DNA of 64,000 nt from Astrothelium macrocarpum (taxonomy: Eukaryota; Ascomycota; Dothideomycetes; Trypetheliales; Trypetheliaceae). The notes under the pieces are model-generated. The model was not told the DNA's origin. It did not search any database and saw nothing but the letters and a program-made list of their open reading frames with translations. This document shows positions 1 through 10,810 of the stretch, one piece after another. The position numbers and the translations under genes were made by a program. Positions within the stretch are counted from its first letter, which is position 1. Each line of letters starts with the position of its first letter. The stretch covers positions 1 to 64,000 of the forward strand of contig JAGEMR010000038.1 of NCBI GenBank assembly GCA_021030915.1. The letters run 5' to 3'.

Positions 1-199
1 GCTGAAATTTAAATGAGATGAGTTGGTGGGTGGTGGCCCGTTAGGGGGGGTGGTTCGTTACTAGGTACGCCGCCTTAGTCACTCCGACAGCACCTACACT
101 ATCTGCACGATCTTCGGATCACTCCCCGGCTCTATATCCAACTCCCGTGATCCGATCTTTTTGCAAGCTGGCCATCTTCACCGTCAGAGTGACTTCGTT

Positions 200-2998
200 A
201 TGTCGGAAGATGAGGAGGAACATGGCTCATCTCTGACCACGCAGGACCTGGACTATCGCGACAGTGTATGCTTTGCGCAACCTCGGCCATATGTTGAAAC
301 TCTACCTGGTACGGAAGGATTTCAAGAGACTCTCTCGCGCTTCTACTCGTCGCATGAAAATGACGCGCTCAAAGAGTTGATCAAACTCAAGACAAGATTA
401 CGAAATGCGACCCCGGATGACTTTTGGATGTCCATTACCCAGGGCTTAGCGCGTCTGACAGGAGCTCAAGTCACCTTTATCTCTAAGCGAGTCTTACACA
501 ATGAACACAATCTCGCAATTGAAATGCCTCCTCTTGGAGAGCCTGGATCTTGTCTGATGGCGTCCTCTATTTATTTTGAAGACGAAGAAGGCCATGGCCA
601 AACCATGCGTGACTGGAAATATGATGCATTTCAATGTCCGTGCGCGGCGATGAGACATGACAAAGTCTTTGTGGTTCCAGAGCGATTCAGCGAATATGTG
701 ACTGACAACCCCAATCAATTACCACAACCAATGGAGTCTTATATTGGAATACCCTTATTCGCCGACGATAAATGCTTTGCGCATTTCGGCGTCATGTGGT
801 CAAAGAAGGGTTCTGCTCGCCGACAACTGGACTGGGGCTTCATGGAAATGATGCTTCACTCTGTCGAAGACATGATCGTGCAAAGATTTCTGGAGGGGGA
901 TAGCTGTCGTCAACGTTCACCAGAATCGCCAAAGCAAATAGAGCACAGCAGGGTCATTCCTCATGAAGCTGTAACTCCAGGACAGTCCCTCAAACCCTAC
1001 GCCCGAAATTTATCTCACGAGCTCAGAACTCCTATGCAAGGTGTGGTGGGTATGCTCGATGTCATGTACGCTACAATCCAGGAGATCTCTGAAGACCAGA
1101 CGGATGCTCGTATCCGTAAAGTCTTTGAACAGCTAAAGCAAAACATTGAGACTGTTCAGGGTATATCTCCTTCATGATTGAGAATTAGATAACGCGGAAT
1201 ACTAACATGTCCATAGATAGCTCAAGGCGTGCCGTGGAAGCGGCTGACAATGTAGTTCATGCTTATGATATGAACATGGGCGTTCCCGAGGATATTGACA
1301 ATGGTCTTACTTCACCACGAGACACTCTTGGAGAGTCAATCGAACCTCAAGTACCAGAAATAAGGCCGGAAAACGTTATTCCAGGGAGCAGCCCGTTGCC
1401 AGCGAACCGCAGTAATAAACGACAAAGAGGAAGCGTAGCATGGGACGAAGGAACCCTACCGAAAATCCGTGTCACAGAATCTACTCTACCATCTTCCATT
1501 CATAGGAGAATTTCAGCTGCTGCCAAATCAGGATTAACAGAACACTCTCCAACTTCGGAACCATTGCAGATGGAATCTGAATTGATGGAGAACGGCGTTG
1601 ATGTCACAGGTTTCGAGGTTCAGCGAGTGATTGCTCCAGGCCTTCGACACACAAATCTGGGTGATGTGCTGCAATATGTTGTCAATGATTCATTAAAAGT
1701 TGGCGGGCGGCCCGAAACCACAATCGCACACCAGACGGAGTCGGGTGAGGTGATCGAAGTCTCATCCATTGGTCCAGATGGTGTTGAAAAGGTCAAAGTT
1801 GTGGAATGGTCAGTCGACTCGATGGTACCAGAGTCCATTTTAGGTAAGACGGACGTGAATGTCAATCGCTCGCCAACCCAAACTAATGGTGCATGTAGTC
1901 GATGAGAAAGACCTCTCAAAAATGGTATCTTGTGTAGTACTCAATGCACTCAAGTTTACAGATGAAGGCCGTGTAAGTGTCAGGGCCAAGCTAAATTCGA
2001 GTTCCAAGTACATCGTCATCAATGTTGTTGACACGGGCTCTGGAATCCCGGGGGACTTTCTACCAAATCTTTTCAAACCGTTCTCACAAGAAGACAGTAC
2101 GCGGACACGCAAAAGAGATGGTCTTGGTCTTGGACTCTTGGTAGCCAAAGGCATTTCCCGCCGGCTTGGCGGCACCTTGACCTGCATACGCGCTGACACG
2201 TCCGGGCCTCGGAAAGGTTCCGACTTTGAAATGCGCGTCCCGGTCATCGCCCCTGTTCTTTCTGCTGGGTCAGTTTCCAGTTCACCCGCGCCAAGCAGAT
2301 GTGGCACCGAGCAAACGTCTCTCGAGACCGTCTCTTCCATGACCCCCGATTCGCCTAGGTGGAACAGTCCCGAGCATTACGGCAACCGACCACCACCAAT
2401 GCGGCGCTCCGAATCCAAGCATTCCCTACATAGCGATTTCTCCCACACTCCACCTACCAGCAACGCCCCGCGCCATTACCAAAATCCCCGCAGCCGTCGC
2501 TCAAGTCGACGACGCCGGAAATTCGAATCTGGTCTCACGTCAAGTAGCAATGCTATCGACAGCATCAGTCAACACCATCCGCTTAATTTCCTCGTTGCTG
2601 AGGACAACAAGATTAATCGTATGCTCCTTGTCTCCATGCTCCGCAAGCTCGGCTATACTACCGTCTACGAAGCGCACGACGGCACTGAAGCAGTGCGACA
2701 GATGGAGCTTCCCCGCCCTGCAGGACAGCAGATCGATGTTGTACTGATGGATCTATGGATGCCGTTAATGGATGGATACGAGGCGACGGAGCGGATTCTA
2801 GGGATGAACAAAGGAGGGGGAGAAGGTGGGGCAGTGAGAAGGTCGAAGCCAATGGTGTTGGCTGTGACGGCAGATGTGACGGAAGAAGCAATGGAGCGAG
2901 CGTGGAAAGTCGGAATGAGGGGCCTCATGACCAAGCCGTATAAGTTGGCGGATTTGGAAGGACTGATCCACGAGTATTGTGCTGTGATGGAGGTATGA
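200..2998 (+). CDS. hybrid sensor histidine kinase (GAF - HisKA - HATPase - receiver)
   Basis: A two-component phosphorelay sensor that would autophosphorylate on His and pass the phosphate to its own receiver Asp, then probably to an HPt protein. Three exons, 200-1160, 1217-1843 and 1899-2998, join in frame to give 895 aa. The first intron has an ACTAAC branch site. ATG at 200 is the first in-frame ATG. Residues about 60-240 look like a GAF-type sensor domain. The H-box SHELRTPMQG lies near residue 275. The ATPase part has an N-box (LNALKF), a G1 box (DTGSGIP) and a G2 box (GLGLGL). The C-terminal receiver has the acidic pair AEDN, the acceptor Asp in VLMDLWMP and the Lys in TKPY. About 230 Ser/Pro-rich residues separate the H-box from the N-box, unusually far. 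No membrane segment is seen, so it is probably cytosolic. I cannot name the exact fungal histidine kinase class. Confidence 0.9.
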
Positions 2999-3890
2999 AA
3001 AGGGGTAATTTGGGGGGATAATGTAGTTATGAAAATGCTGGTGAATAGAAGCGAGACGGAAAGCAAAGGGAGCTTAGCCCTGGCGACAGCGGTGGCTGGT
3101 TGGATGAATTTACCAAAAAAAGATGTGATGACTGCCGAACGAGAGCTGGCATGTAATGTTAGCTAATGTGATACCCATAAATGAAGATTTTGATCGTGTG
3201 GATTTGTTGTGATGCTCTGAGTTCCTTAGTGCTCGTGGAAATACACGTAAAATGCTTCTCATTTGTTGCTTGCGGAAGGATCGTGGCTTTCGCTTGGAAG
3301 GTTCGGCAATGCATGGTCTATACTTCTTAATTGTACACTTATAAAATCCAGAAGCGCATCTCAATGACCACAAAACAGCCATGGTTATAGTTCGAATTTA
3401 GCGCACCGAGGTGTATACGATCTTGGAACTATCCCTATATATTGATCTTCATTATACCATGACAACCAAATGCTCATGTCTAAATACGATTCCCGTCATG
3501 TCTCCATATTCGCATCTAGAAATGTCCTCGCCTTGTCTTTGCTAATGCTTCAGCTATATTCGTACACCCGGTCTCCTACAGCTAGTCAGAAGTGATCTAA
3601 CATTCATGTGGCAGTATGTTCTTGGCTTAAACACGTTCTAGGTTGAAATATGAGTCTATCTATCTCACGCGAATCATGTAATGTCGTCTACAATTAAGGC
3701 ATTTCGTAGACGGTAGTCTTGCTAAATTCTCCACAGATCAAAATGCAGAGTTTCTGGACAATACGAAGGGCATCAATACCGTTGAGACTACCGCCTCCCA
3801 GTTACCATGAAGGCTCTTCTTTCTATCTTCATACGTCTCTTGATCACCCGCCACTTAGCCAGAATGTGAGTATTGTCCATCCATAGGGAA
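2999..3890. other. convergent intergenic region
   Basis: About 890 bases between the 3' ends of the histidine kinase and the SRPK-like gene. It is AT-rich and has only short, poorly coding open frames. It most likely holds the two 3' untranslated regions. Positions 3855-3890 would still be coding in the ancestral form of the SRPK-like gene. Confidence 0.5.
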
Positions 3891-4124
3891 CTAAGGATGG
3901 CTCAGCATCTGCTCGGCGGTGATACGTTTTACCGGCTCATAAACAAAGATTTTTGATAAGAGGTCGAAAAGCAGGATTGCTTCGTCTTTCGAAATCTTTG
4001 GCATTCTCTCCATGGGCTCCTCCATTTCGTCGTTGTATGCATCGAAATAGACGTCATCCATCATTGTCGATGCAGGTTTCCAGAACAGATTAGAAAAGTG
4101 CGGAGGAAAGGGTTTTTTTAAGTG
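3855..4124 (-). pseudogene. C-terminal lobe of the SRPK-like kinase, detached by stop codons
   Basis: Directly after the TAG ending at 4125 the same frame reads HLKKPFPPHFSNLFW, then a stretch ending LLSKIFVYEPVKRITAEQML and SHP. That is the normal end of an SRPK-type kinase: the R-x-x-A-x-x-x-L-x-H-P-W signature before the C-terminus. A second TAG (3893-3891) stands exactly where the conserved Trp codon TGG is expected. The frame then continues FPMDGQYSHSG to a TAA at 3857-3855. Both nonsense changes fit CpA to TpA mutation (CAG to TAG; TGG to TAG on the other strand), the RIP signature. Sequencing error or an alternative intron cannot be excluded. Confidence 0.55.
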
Positions 4125-5360
4125 CTATCTCCAGAGTGGATGCTGCGATGAATGCTGAGATCGCTTTTTGCCTGTTTCGATAATCCCATGCTCTAGCTGA
4201 TCCCATATCCTGTAAACGTCATCCTCTATTGGTTGTTTCTCATCCCACATCCCAACTGGCTCGCCCTTTGTAGGGTCACTTGTCGGCTGCCCATCGTCAT
4301 CAAAGAATAAGTTCCCCGATGAGCCATGTATGTCGCCGAGGGACTGTACAACCCTGCTAATCAAATCTGCAGGAGATTTGACGTCAAAGCCCGAGAAAGG
4401 ATCTTCTCCTGATCGAATTCGAAAGATGGAACAACCGAGAGCCCAAACATCGCTTGCGGGACCTGCGCTGCGACCTGCCGCTACCTCTGGTGCAAGGAAC
4501 CCTACAGGGGTGCTGAGCATTTCTTTGGGCGGTGAGATCATGGGGAAACATTGGCCAAAGTCGATTAATTTGACGTTTGGGTCGATCAGATTTTCTTCAG
4601 GCGAGAGAAAATCTAATGATTTTACAATATATCGCGGAGATCCCGAACCCGGTGTGCTCCCTGATTCGGTTTCAAGCGGTTCTATCTCTGGCGTACCAAA
4701 TATGCGATAGATATCGTTCTGATCATATCGACTAATATCGAATAGGCTGAAGACGATGTTTGCCGCGGTCACGTCTGTATTCTATTAGTTAATGAGCAAG
4801 ATACTAAGGTAGTTGGGTTAGGTTGTTCATGACTTACCTCCATGGCATATGCCATGTGCGTGGAGGTCAGCTAATGCCTTCGTGGCTTGATAAGAAGCTG
4901 TACGAGATAGCCACGGCCTGATTCTGGAGTCAAGGCTATTGGATAAGTGAGACGCAGATGGACCTAAAACAGGGAGGACAAGGCATAGATGGTGACCATT
5001 TGGCCCATGAATGGTGAAACGTCGATGCTCAACCACGAATGTCGCTTCATCAGCGTACTTTAAGGCAGCACTGTAGGCTAATAAGCTCTTCTCCTCGGTC
5101 GATGTTGATGCGTTGGCACGGACAATTTTGAGAGCTACCCATTTGTACTTCACCTCGTCTCGTGCTAGCCAGACAGTGGAAAAGCCGCCCGCGCCAAGCT
5201 TGTGCACAATTCTATAACGTCCATCGTCATAGCAGTCGCCTAAATGGACAGGGTGGAGGCCTCCTGGCTCATAATTCTCGAGGTATTCGGAGTCGAAATT
5301 GACTTGGAGGAAGCGAGGCGAGTGAGTTCGAACATTGTCCTGTGATTCTTGCGTTGACAT
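4125..5360 (-). CDS. SRPK-like protein kinase, cut off before the end of the C-lobe
   Basis: Related to SR-protein kinases, which phosphorylate Ser in Arg/Ser-rich splicing factors. Two exons, 5360-4838 and 4774-4125, with an intron GTAAGT...ACAG, give 390 aa up to the first stop. Visible are the Gly loop (KLGAGGFSTVWLARD), the VAIK-type Lys (VALKIV), a catalytic-loop equivalent split by the intron (HGICHG then DVTAANIVF, instead of HRDxKxxN), the DFG motif (KLIDFGQCF), the APE-like LAPEV and the helix-F region SDVWALGCSIF. The frame then meets TAG at 4127-4125, just after HPLWR, while recognisable kinase sequence continues in the same frame beyond it. The HRD Arg is not conserved, as is common in this expanded fungal subfamily. 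As written, the protein lacks helices G-I and is probably inactive or a pseudogene. An unannotated intron with a weak GTTTAC donor at about 4217 could also skip the stop. Confidence 0.7.
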
Positions 5361-6190
5361 TTTTGTGAATACTGTCCAAGTGATAAATGTATATACGAAG
5401 ATATGGGGGGGCAGGAGTAAGGGAGATTTCCTTCAAGCAGGATTATTTCAATTGTCTGAGGACCTATCGATCCATGGCAGTGGTTACCGTATTTATACTA
5501 GTCTATATCGCCCGGATTTGCTGCAGCTACTTCACCTACGTGTCTCTTACAACTCAGTACAATCCAATCATATCAACTACTTTAGTTGCGAATAAGACAC
5601 GCCTTGGTCAGCCCACGATATACTTGACCAAGCCAGGTGCCAAGCAAAGTGCGGCTCGAACAGTGACACGGGAACAGGAGAGGAATCACATCAGCAGTCA
5701 GATGTTTCAGAAAAGAAGAGAAGTAAAACGCGATGCAAAAGGGATTACGAACAAATCAGGGCTGGAAGGTGACTGAAATAAGAAATGAAGTACGACAAGA
5801 TTCGCAATCGTTGTACCAATAGCAATGGGAAATCGCAGAGAGCGGATGGCGTAATCTCAGAGTGAGAGAGGCATCTAGACCATATTGAACCCGCCATCTT
5901 GCTCCTCCGCGGATGATGAAGACGTAGTTACGTGTATGGGAAGAAAGAAAGGTTGAAGTAGTCGCAATACTGCCGGTCAAAATGTTGACCTCCCTTCTAT
6001 CTGGCCTCACTAATAATCCCCAAATTTCGACCACATCTTTCAACCCCTTGTTGCGCGCCGCCAAATCCCTCAATCCACTCCCATCCGCGTCTTACCTTTG
6101 TCGCTCATTAGCGGGAATGATTATTGTCTTTCGTTCCGGGGAAGCTCGTGGTGTTGATCCTTTTTCGAACCCAACCTAATCTCCTCTAGT
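5361..6190. other. divergent promoter region
   Basis: About 830 bases between the start of the SRPK-like gene (-) and the start of the Erd1-like gene (+). It should hold both promoters. Open frames here are short and lack recognisable domains. No clear TATA box or binding site stands out. Confidence 0.5.
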
Positions 6191-7703
6191 ATGGATGGCG
6201 ATATTCCTGCTGAACCAGAGCTCGATACCTTTACCCTCCTCCTCCCATTGCCTTACCGTGTTGCCATTCTCATAGTTCTGGGTACTTCATCTGTCCAGCT
6301 TTACCTAAACGAACCTAGCTAACTATCAACAGGAGTCTGGGCCTGGGGTGCCAACCTCCAATACCTCTCCCTCTCCGGCATCGTACATACCCCTCTTGTT
6401 CCTCCCCTCCTCCCCTCCTACCCGCAACTAACACTATAACCAGGACATCCCCTCTCTCATCCGCTATCCCCCACGCACCTCCCCCACCTCCCCCACACCC
6501 GCCCTCTCCACCCAGCGTCTCGCCTTTCTCCTCACTCTCCCCCTCCTCATCTCTCTCCTCCTCTTCTGGACGCTCACCCGCCTCTCCACCACGCTCGTCT
6601 CATCCCACCCTTACCTCCCCACCGCCACACTCCTCCTTCTCCTCGCCGCCTTCGCGCTCCCCACCGGGTCCCGCCGCTGGCCACGCGCCCTGACCCTCTC
6701 GCACACGGGCCGGTACCGTGCGCTCGCCACGCTGCGCCGCGTCAGCCTCGGCGGCCTCGACCAGTCGCCCGACGCCAAGTTCGCCGACGTCCTGCTCGCC
6801 GACGCGCTGACCTCGTACGCGAAAGTGCTGGGCGATGTCGCCGTCGTGCTGTGCATGCTGGTGGGCCGGCGCGGCGGTGGCGCGCCCGACCGCACGTGTG
6901 GCGGCAGTCTGCTGGTGCCGGTGGTGGTGGCGCTGCCGAGCGTGATCCGGCTGCGGCAGTGCTTGATTGAGTTTGTGCGGGTGCGCGCGGCGAACCGCAG
7001 GGCTGGCGGGAGGGAGGAGGGGAGGGGGTGGGGTGGGCAGCATCTGGCGAATGCGGCGAAGTATGCGAGTGCGTTTCCGGTGGTGGTGTTGAGCGCGTTG
7101 CAGAGGGAGGCGATGGCGGAGGGGAATTGGATTGGGGAAGTGGGGCTGTTTCGGTTATGGTAGGCTTTTCTTCTTGCGCTTTATGAATCAAACTTGCGAT
7201 TGGGTGGGTGGATGAGATGCTGATATTTTCGGTGTAATGGACAGGCTGTTTTTCGTGTTCCTTAACTCTTTCTATTCTTTCTATTGGGATGTGGCCAAGG
7301 ATTGGGATCTCACTCTTTTCTCCTCCGAACACGAACGTAATGATCCTGAGCACCGCTGGGGTCTTCGCCGCACCCTCTATTTCAAGAGTCCAAATCTTTA
7401 CTATTTCGTTATCGGCCTCGATCTTGTATTAAGATGCACCTGGAGTCTGAAGTTGTCTCCACATCTGGATCATTTCAACGATCTGGAGGGTGGTATTTTC
7501 ACTATTCAATTGCTGGAAGTATTTCGACGTTGGGTATGGGTATTCTTCCGCGTCGAAGCTGAGTTGAGTAAGCTATTCTGATATGTAATCGCGTTGAGTA
7601 CATGGTTAACGGGATATCAGTACGGAACAATCGAGGACCGGCCCTGGATGATGTGTTGCTAGGAGAGATGCATCGCAAAGACGACGAGGAGAGGATTGAC
7701 TGA
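6191..7703 (+). CDS. ERD1: Erd1-like EXS-domain membrane protein
   Basis: A multi-pass membrane protein of the EXS family. Yeast Erd1 acts at the Golgi, is needed to retain luminal ER proteins, and is linked to phosphate export and glycosyltransferase recycling. Five exons join in frame: 6191-6281, 6333-6382, 6444-7159, 7245-7567 and 7621-7703, giving 420 aa. The early part holds hydrophobic stretches (YRVAILIVLG; LLTLPLLISLLLFW). The EXS signature lies across the third intron: LFRLW joined to LFFVFLNSFYSFYWD, followed by VAKDWDLTLF. A later segment, NLYYFVIGLDLVLRCTW, is also typical. Exon 3 is GC-rich, so its opposite strand is also open over long stretches; those frames are shadows. Family and structure are secure; the exact function is inferred from yeast. 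Confidence 0.88.
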
Positions 7704-8385
7704 GTACCCCTAGTGTTTTGAATTGCTGCGTTCCTAGCGGTTTACAGTACTTCCAAATAGACTTCATCTGTCAGCGTTGTTGGACGCATCTCATGCTTCC
7801 TTCTGTTTGTATATATATTTCTTGATCTCTTAGTAGCATAGTTGAAAGCTTTTGTATGTCTAATGGTCATTTCCTCGGATGTAATACTTGTTACAATCTA
7901 TGTCAGCCAAGGAGAAGACACTTCGCCAATATTACGATATCTAACAAAGGGTCGCATGGAGACTCCAAATTTAGTAATGCTGACTGAATGTCTCAAAGTC
8001 TGTTACATTTGCTTCTTGCTTCAATGGAAGATTAGAGGTAGAGCATTGAGAAAGAGGCATCTGATATATGCATCTGGTATATGAGGGTCTTGCTATATGA
8101 GAAGAGTGTTGTTTATATACACTCTGGGTATCTTCTGGACTAAACATTCTACCTTCAATTGCAACGACAACCGACAAAGGAAACCATGGGACCAACAATC
8201 TTTCAGATTCTTAGAAGTTCCAGCCAATGTCCCCTCAACCCATGTTGTCCACAAGGAAATGCTGATCGAACTCATGCCTAATGTTGATCTCCCAGAGACG
8301 CCAAATCCAACCGTCTACAAACACCAAGGGCCAAGCCGTAGGCGATATGCAGCATGGAAAACCATCCAGAACGTCGTCTCCATTC
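7704..8385. other. convergent intergenic region
   Basis: About 680 bases between the 3' ends of the Erd1-like gene and the CxxC-protein gene. AT-rich, with no coding signal I trust; expected to hold the two terminators and 3' untranslated regions. Confidence 0.45.
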
Positions 8386-9427
8386 CTAGAGGACCATCTC
8401 GGTATCCATCGCTCCTCCATTCTTGCTTCCCACGGATGGGATCTCTCTCACCTCTGCCCACATTCCATATTGGTTCTCCATATCCTCGGCCGCGCTCTGC
8501 TTCTCCAACGTTCCATCAAAGCCATAAGACCCCGTCAGATCAAAGGTGCGGTTATACGAATTCGTCAGATCTTGGAGCGGCAGGTCGCCACCGCGGATGG
8601 CAGACTTCTCGTACTCCCGCTGTGCCAGTTGCTCGTACGCACTGGAAAGGTCAAATCCGTTTTTCACAAAGTAGGTAGGAACCTCTTCGGGTCGGTTGGC
8701 ATGGCCGACCATGCGGCGCTCTTCCATCAGCCGTTCGTAGCGAATCCGTGCCAGTTGTTCTTCCTGGTGAACGCTGGTGCCCGACCAGCTCCCATCCGAA
8801 GCCTCAATATCGGCATAGCTGGGAGGGCTAATGCGCCAGATCTCGAGGAGGCGTAGCTTTTGGTCAGGATCAGCATTTACAAAGAGATGGCGTTGCGAGA
8901 GCGAGAGGGATTCAGGGTCGATAGAGTTCCGGATTAACGCATCGAAAAGCTCGACTCGCTCAATGTTCGGGGTACGAGGCTCAGAACGGGCGCGAGGAGC
9001 AGCATGAGCGGAATGTGTATAGTGTGTCGATGCGTACGTAATGGGTTGACGTTGTACATCGGCGAGAGAAATTGTCGCAGGTGGGTGAGTATCATTCAAG
9101 GATCCTTCCTCATTTGATGAAATGGGTGGTTGAAATGGGGACTCTTGAGTCGGTGGAGGCGGAGCACTCAAAGTTAGATTGCGGGAAAACAAGCCTGCGA
9201 GATCTTCCTGCATCTTGGTATCGTGCTCGTTTCTGATATTGACGCCTGGATAAATGGCACCACACTAATGACGTAATGGATCAGCAAACGTGGAAGTGGA
9301 AATGCGACAAACATACGTGAGTACAGCGGTTATTTTGCGAAAAAACAAAAGCAGAGTAAGGAATCGGGGTATCGAAGGCGCAAGAAAGACAGTGGTGAAC
9401 GAGAATTGGAGGTGAGGATGAGCTCAT
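8386..9427 (-). CDS. unknown protein with N-terminal CxxC...CxxC zinc-ribbon-like motif
   Basis: Two exons, 9427-9317 and 9264-8386, give 329 aa. The first exon is short (37 codons): it starts MSSSSPPILVHHCLSC and ends NRCTH. The intron (GTATGT...ATTAG) joins it to CGAIYPG, so Cys13/Cys16 and Cys35/Cys38 form a C-x2-C-x18-C-x2-C pattern, as in a small zinc ribbon. A start at the internal Met (9213) would miss this motif. The middle is Ser/Pro-rich. The second half has a well-ordered, probably helical region (VELFDALIRN, QRHLFVNADPDQKLRLLEIW, EEQLARIRYERLMEERRM). No enzyme motif is seen. I do not recognise the family; it looks like a conserved fungal protein rather than a random frame. Confidence 0.72.
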
Positions 9428-10810
9428 TGATGATGGACTGGGGGGTGCCAGGACAAGCCAGGGGCGATCTTGTTGGAAATGAACGATGAGCAGAAGTTAT
9501 ATGGAGAAAGTAGACTCGGACCCGACAAGACGATCTCCGCGTTTGCGTATCTAGTTAATGTTTGATTGCTTATACTGAAGCTAGAGACAGACTCTTGCCT
9601 TTGACGTAATCCTTCTAAGCCAGCAGGTCAAGTATTCCGTCGTGCGTCAGAGACGTCGCGGTTGGAAATTTCCACTGCTCCAAGGGCGAGTCCAACGGAA
9701 AGCCGAGGCTACTGAATCTTGCGGCTGCTGCGAGGAAGCCTAGTCACAGCTGTCTGTGGGAGGAGGTGAAGCCCTTTCTGGAGAGCGGATCCGTTTGTGG
9801 GAACGGGGAGCCACCAGCGGAAGAGACACGAGCCAGGTGTCGCATCGACGGCGCGAAGAGATCTTGGTCCTGAAACAAATACAGAGCCCTAGCGTCTCCG
9901 ACATCAGCCGGCCAAAGCCAATAGAAAGCGCAATCAGCCTGGACAACGCATCATCAACTCATTGTCCTTCTGCCCACAATAGACATCAGACATGCGCTGC
10001 CATTGTCCAGCGGCATCTTGTAAGCGAGCGTAGACCCTGTGATATTAGGCCTTTCTCAGTGAGTCACCCGTCATGAGCAGCTGACGTCTGGGTTTGGCAC
10101 AAGCGCAGAAGATGCGAAGGGTGAGCGCGAGGCATCCGGTGCATCCCATGAGCAAGCTTAGTCCGTCCTTCCCTGCACCGCCACCAGCGGCTGCAATACA
10201 AAATGTCACCCACGACTGCGAGAGACAGCTCGCTGCGTACGTTGTATGGAGGCCCTCAGCAATACGAAGTAGAGAAAACCTTAAACCTGATTCTTTGGCG
10301 GATTTGATCTCAGTCTTTAATTGCTTGAAATAACCCGCGGTTCCTTCTGTGAGGCTTCAGACGAATTGTATCTGCCGCCACACCTGTCATCAGGGCTTGC
10401 AATAAGAAATGTCATCCGCGAATCGCGAAAGAGATAATTCGCCGCTCCCGTTACAGGAAGTCTTCAACAATAACAAATAGAAAAATCTTGAGAAAGTTCC
10501 CTCAAAGATTTGTTTACAGTATTTGTGATCCTGTCTACGGGATTCGTGGCGAATTATATCCGTCGCGGTTGCATCCCCTAATGCTGTGGCTGTCATATAT
10601 GTCAATATACAAATGAAGTTAAACTTCTTTTCTCAGTATCGGCAGGCCTGAAGCAATGCATTACAACGCTGTCTAATCTTCCCACTCTACGGTCTGAGCT
10701 CATTTGCTACAGATTCGAATGCTTGGAGCGCCTTGTGTCATTATTCACTAACCCATGCTCATGGCTGAAGATGTCAACGCCTGTATTCATGCAACCATCT
10801 GATGACTTGC
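9428..10810. other. intergenic region with diverged repeats
   Basis: About 1.4 kb between the start of the CxxC-protein gene and the end of the UBX gene, both on the minus strand. Its left end should hold the promoter of the CxxC-protein gene. The part from about 10.19 to 10.58 kb is a diverged direct repeat (listed separately). Open frames here have no recognisable content. Confidence 0.5.
10188..10580. repeat. two diverged direct repeats of about 190-200 bp
   Basis: Copy 1 starts near 10191 (TGCAATACAAAATGTCACCC) and copy 2 near 10398 (TGCAATAAGAAATGTCATCC). Both continue collinearly: GCGAGAGACAG against GCGAAAGAGAT; CAGCAATACGAAGTAGAG against CAACAATAACAAATAGAA; GACGAATTGTATCTGCCG against GGCGAATTATATCCGTCG. 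The period is about 205 bp. Most differences look like C/T or A/G transitions. The stretch just upstream (about 10130-10170, GCATCCGGTGCATCCC) resembles the end of copy 2 (ATCCGTCGCGGTTGCATCCC), so a partial third copy is possible. No coding capacity is evident; it may be a decayed duplication. Confidence 0.55.

Noticed and set aside
6160..6180. TTCGAACC-like motif that could be a tRNA T-loop on the minus strand
   Set aside because: Flanking bases do not form a T-stem or acceptor stem.
6600..7353. Several minus-strand frames (up to 203 codons)
   Set aside because: They mirror the GC-rich exon 3 of the Erd1-like gene and encode low-complexity Arg/Pro/His products.
8281..8856. 191-codon frame on the plus strand
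   Set aside because: Antisense to the CxxC-protein gene, with no recognisable content and overlapping a better-supported frame.
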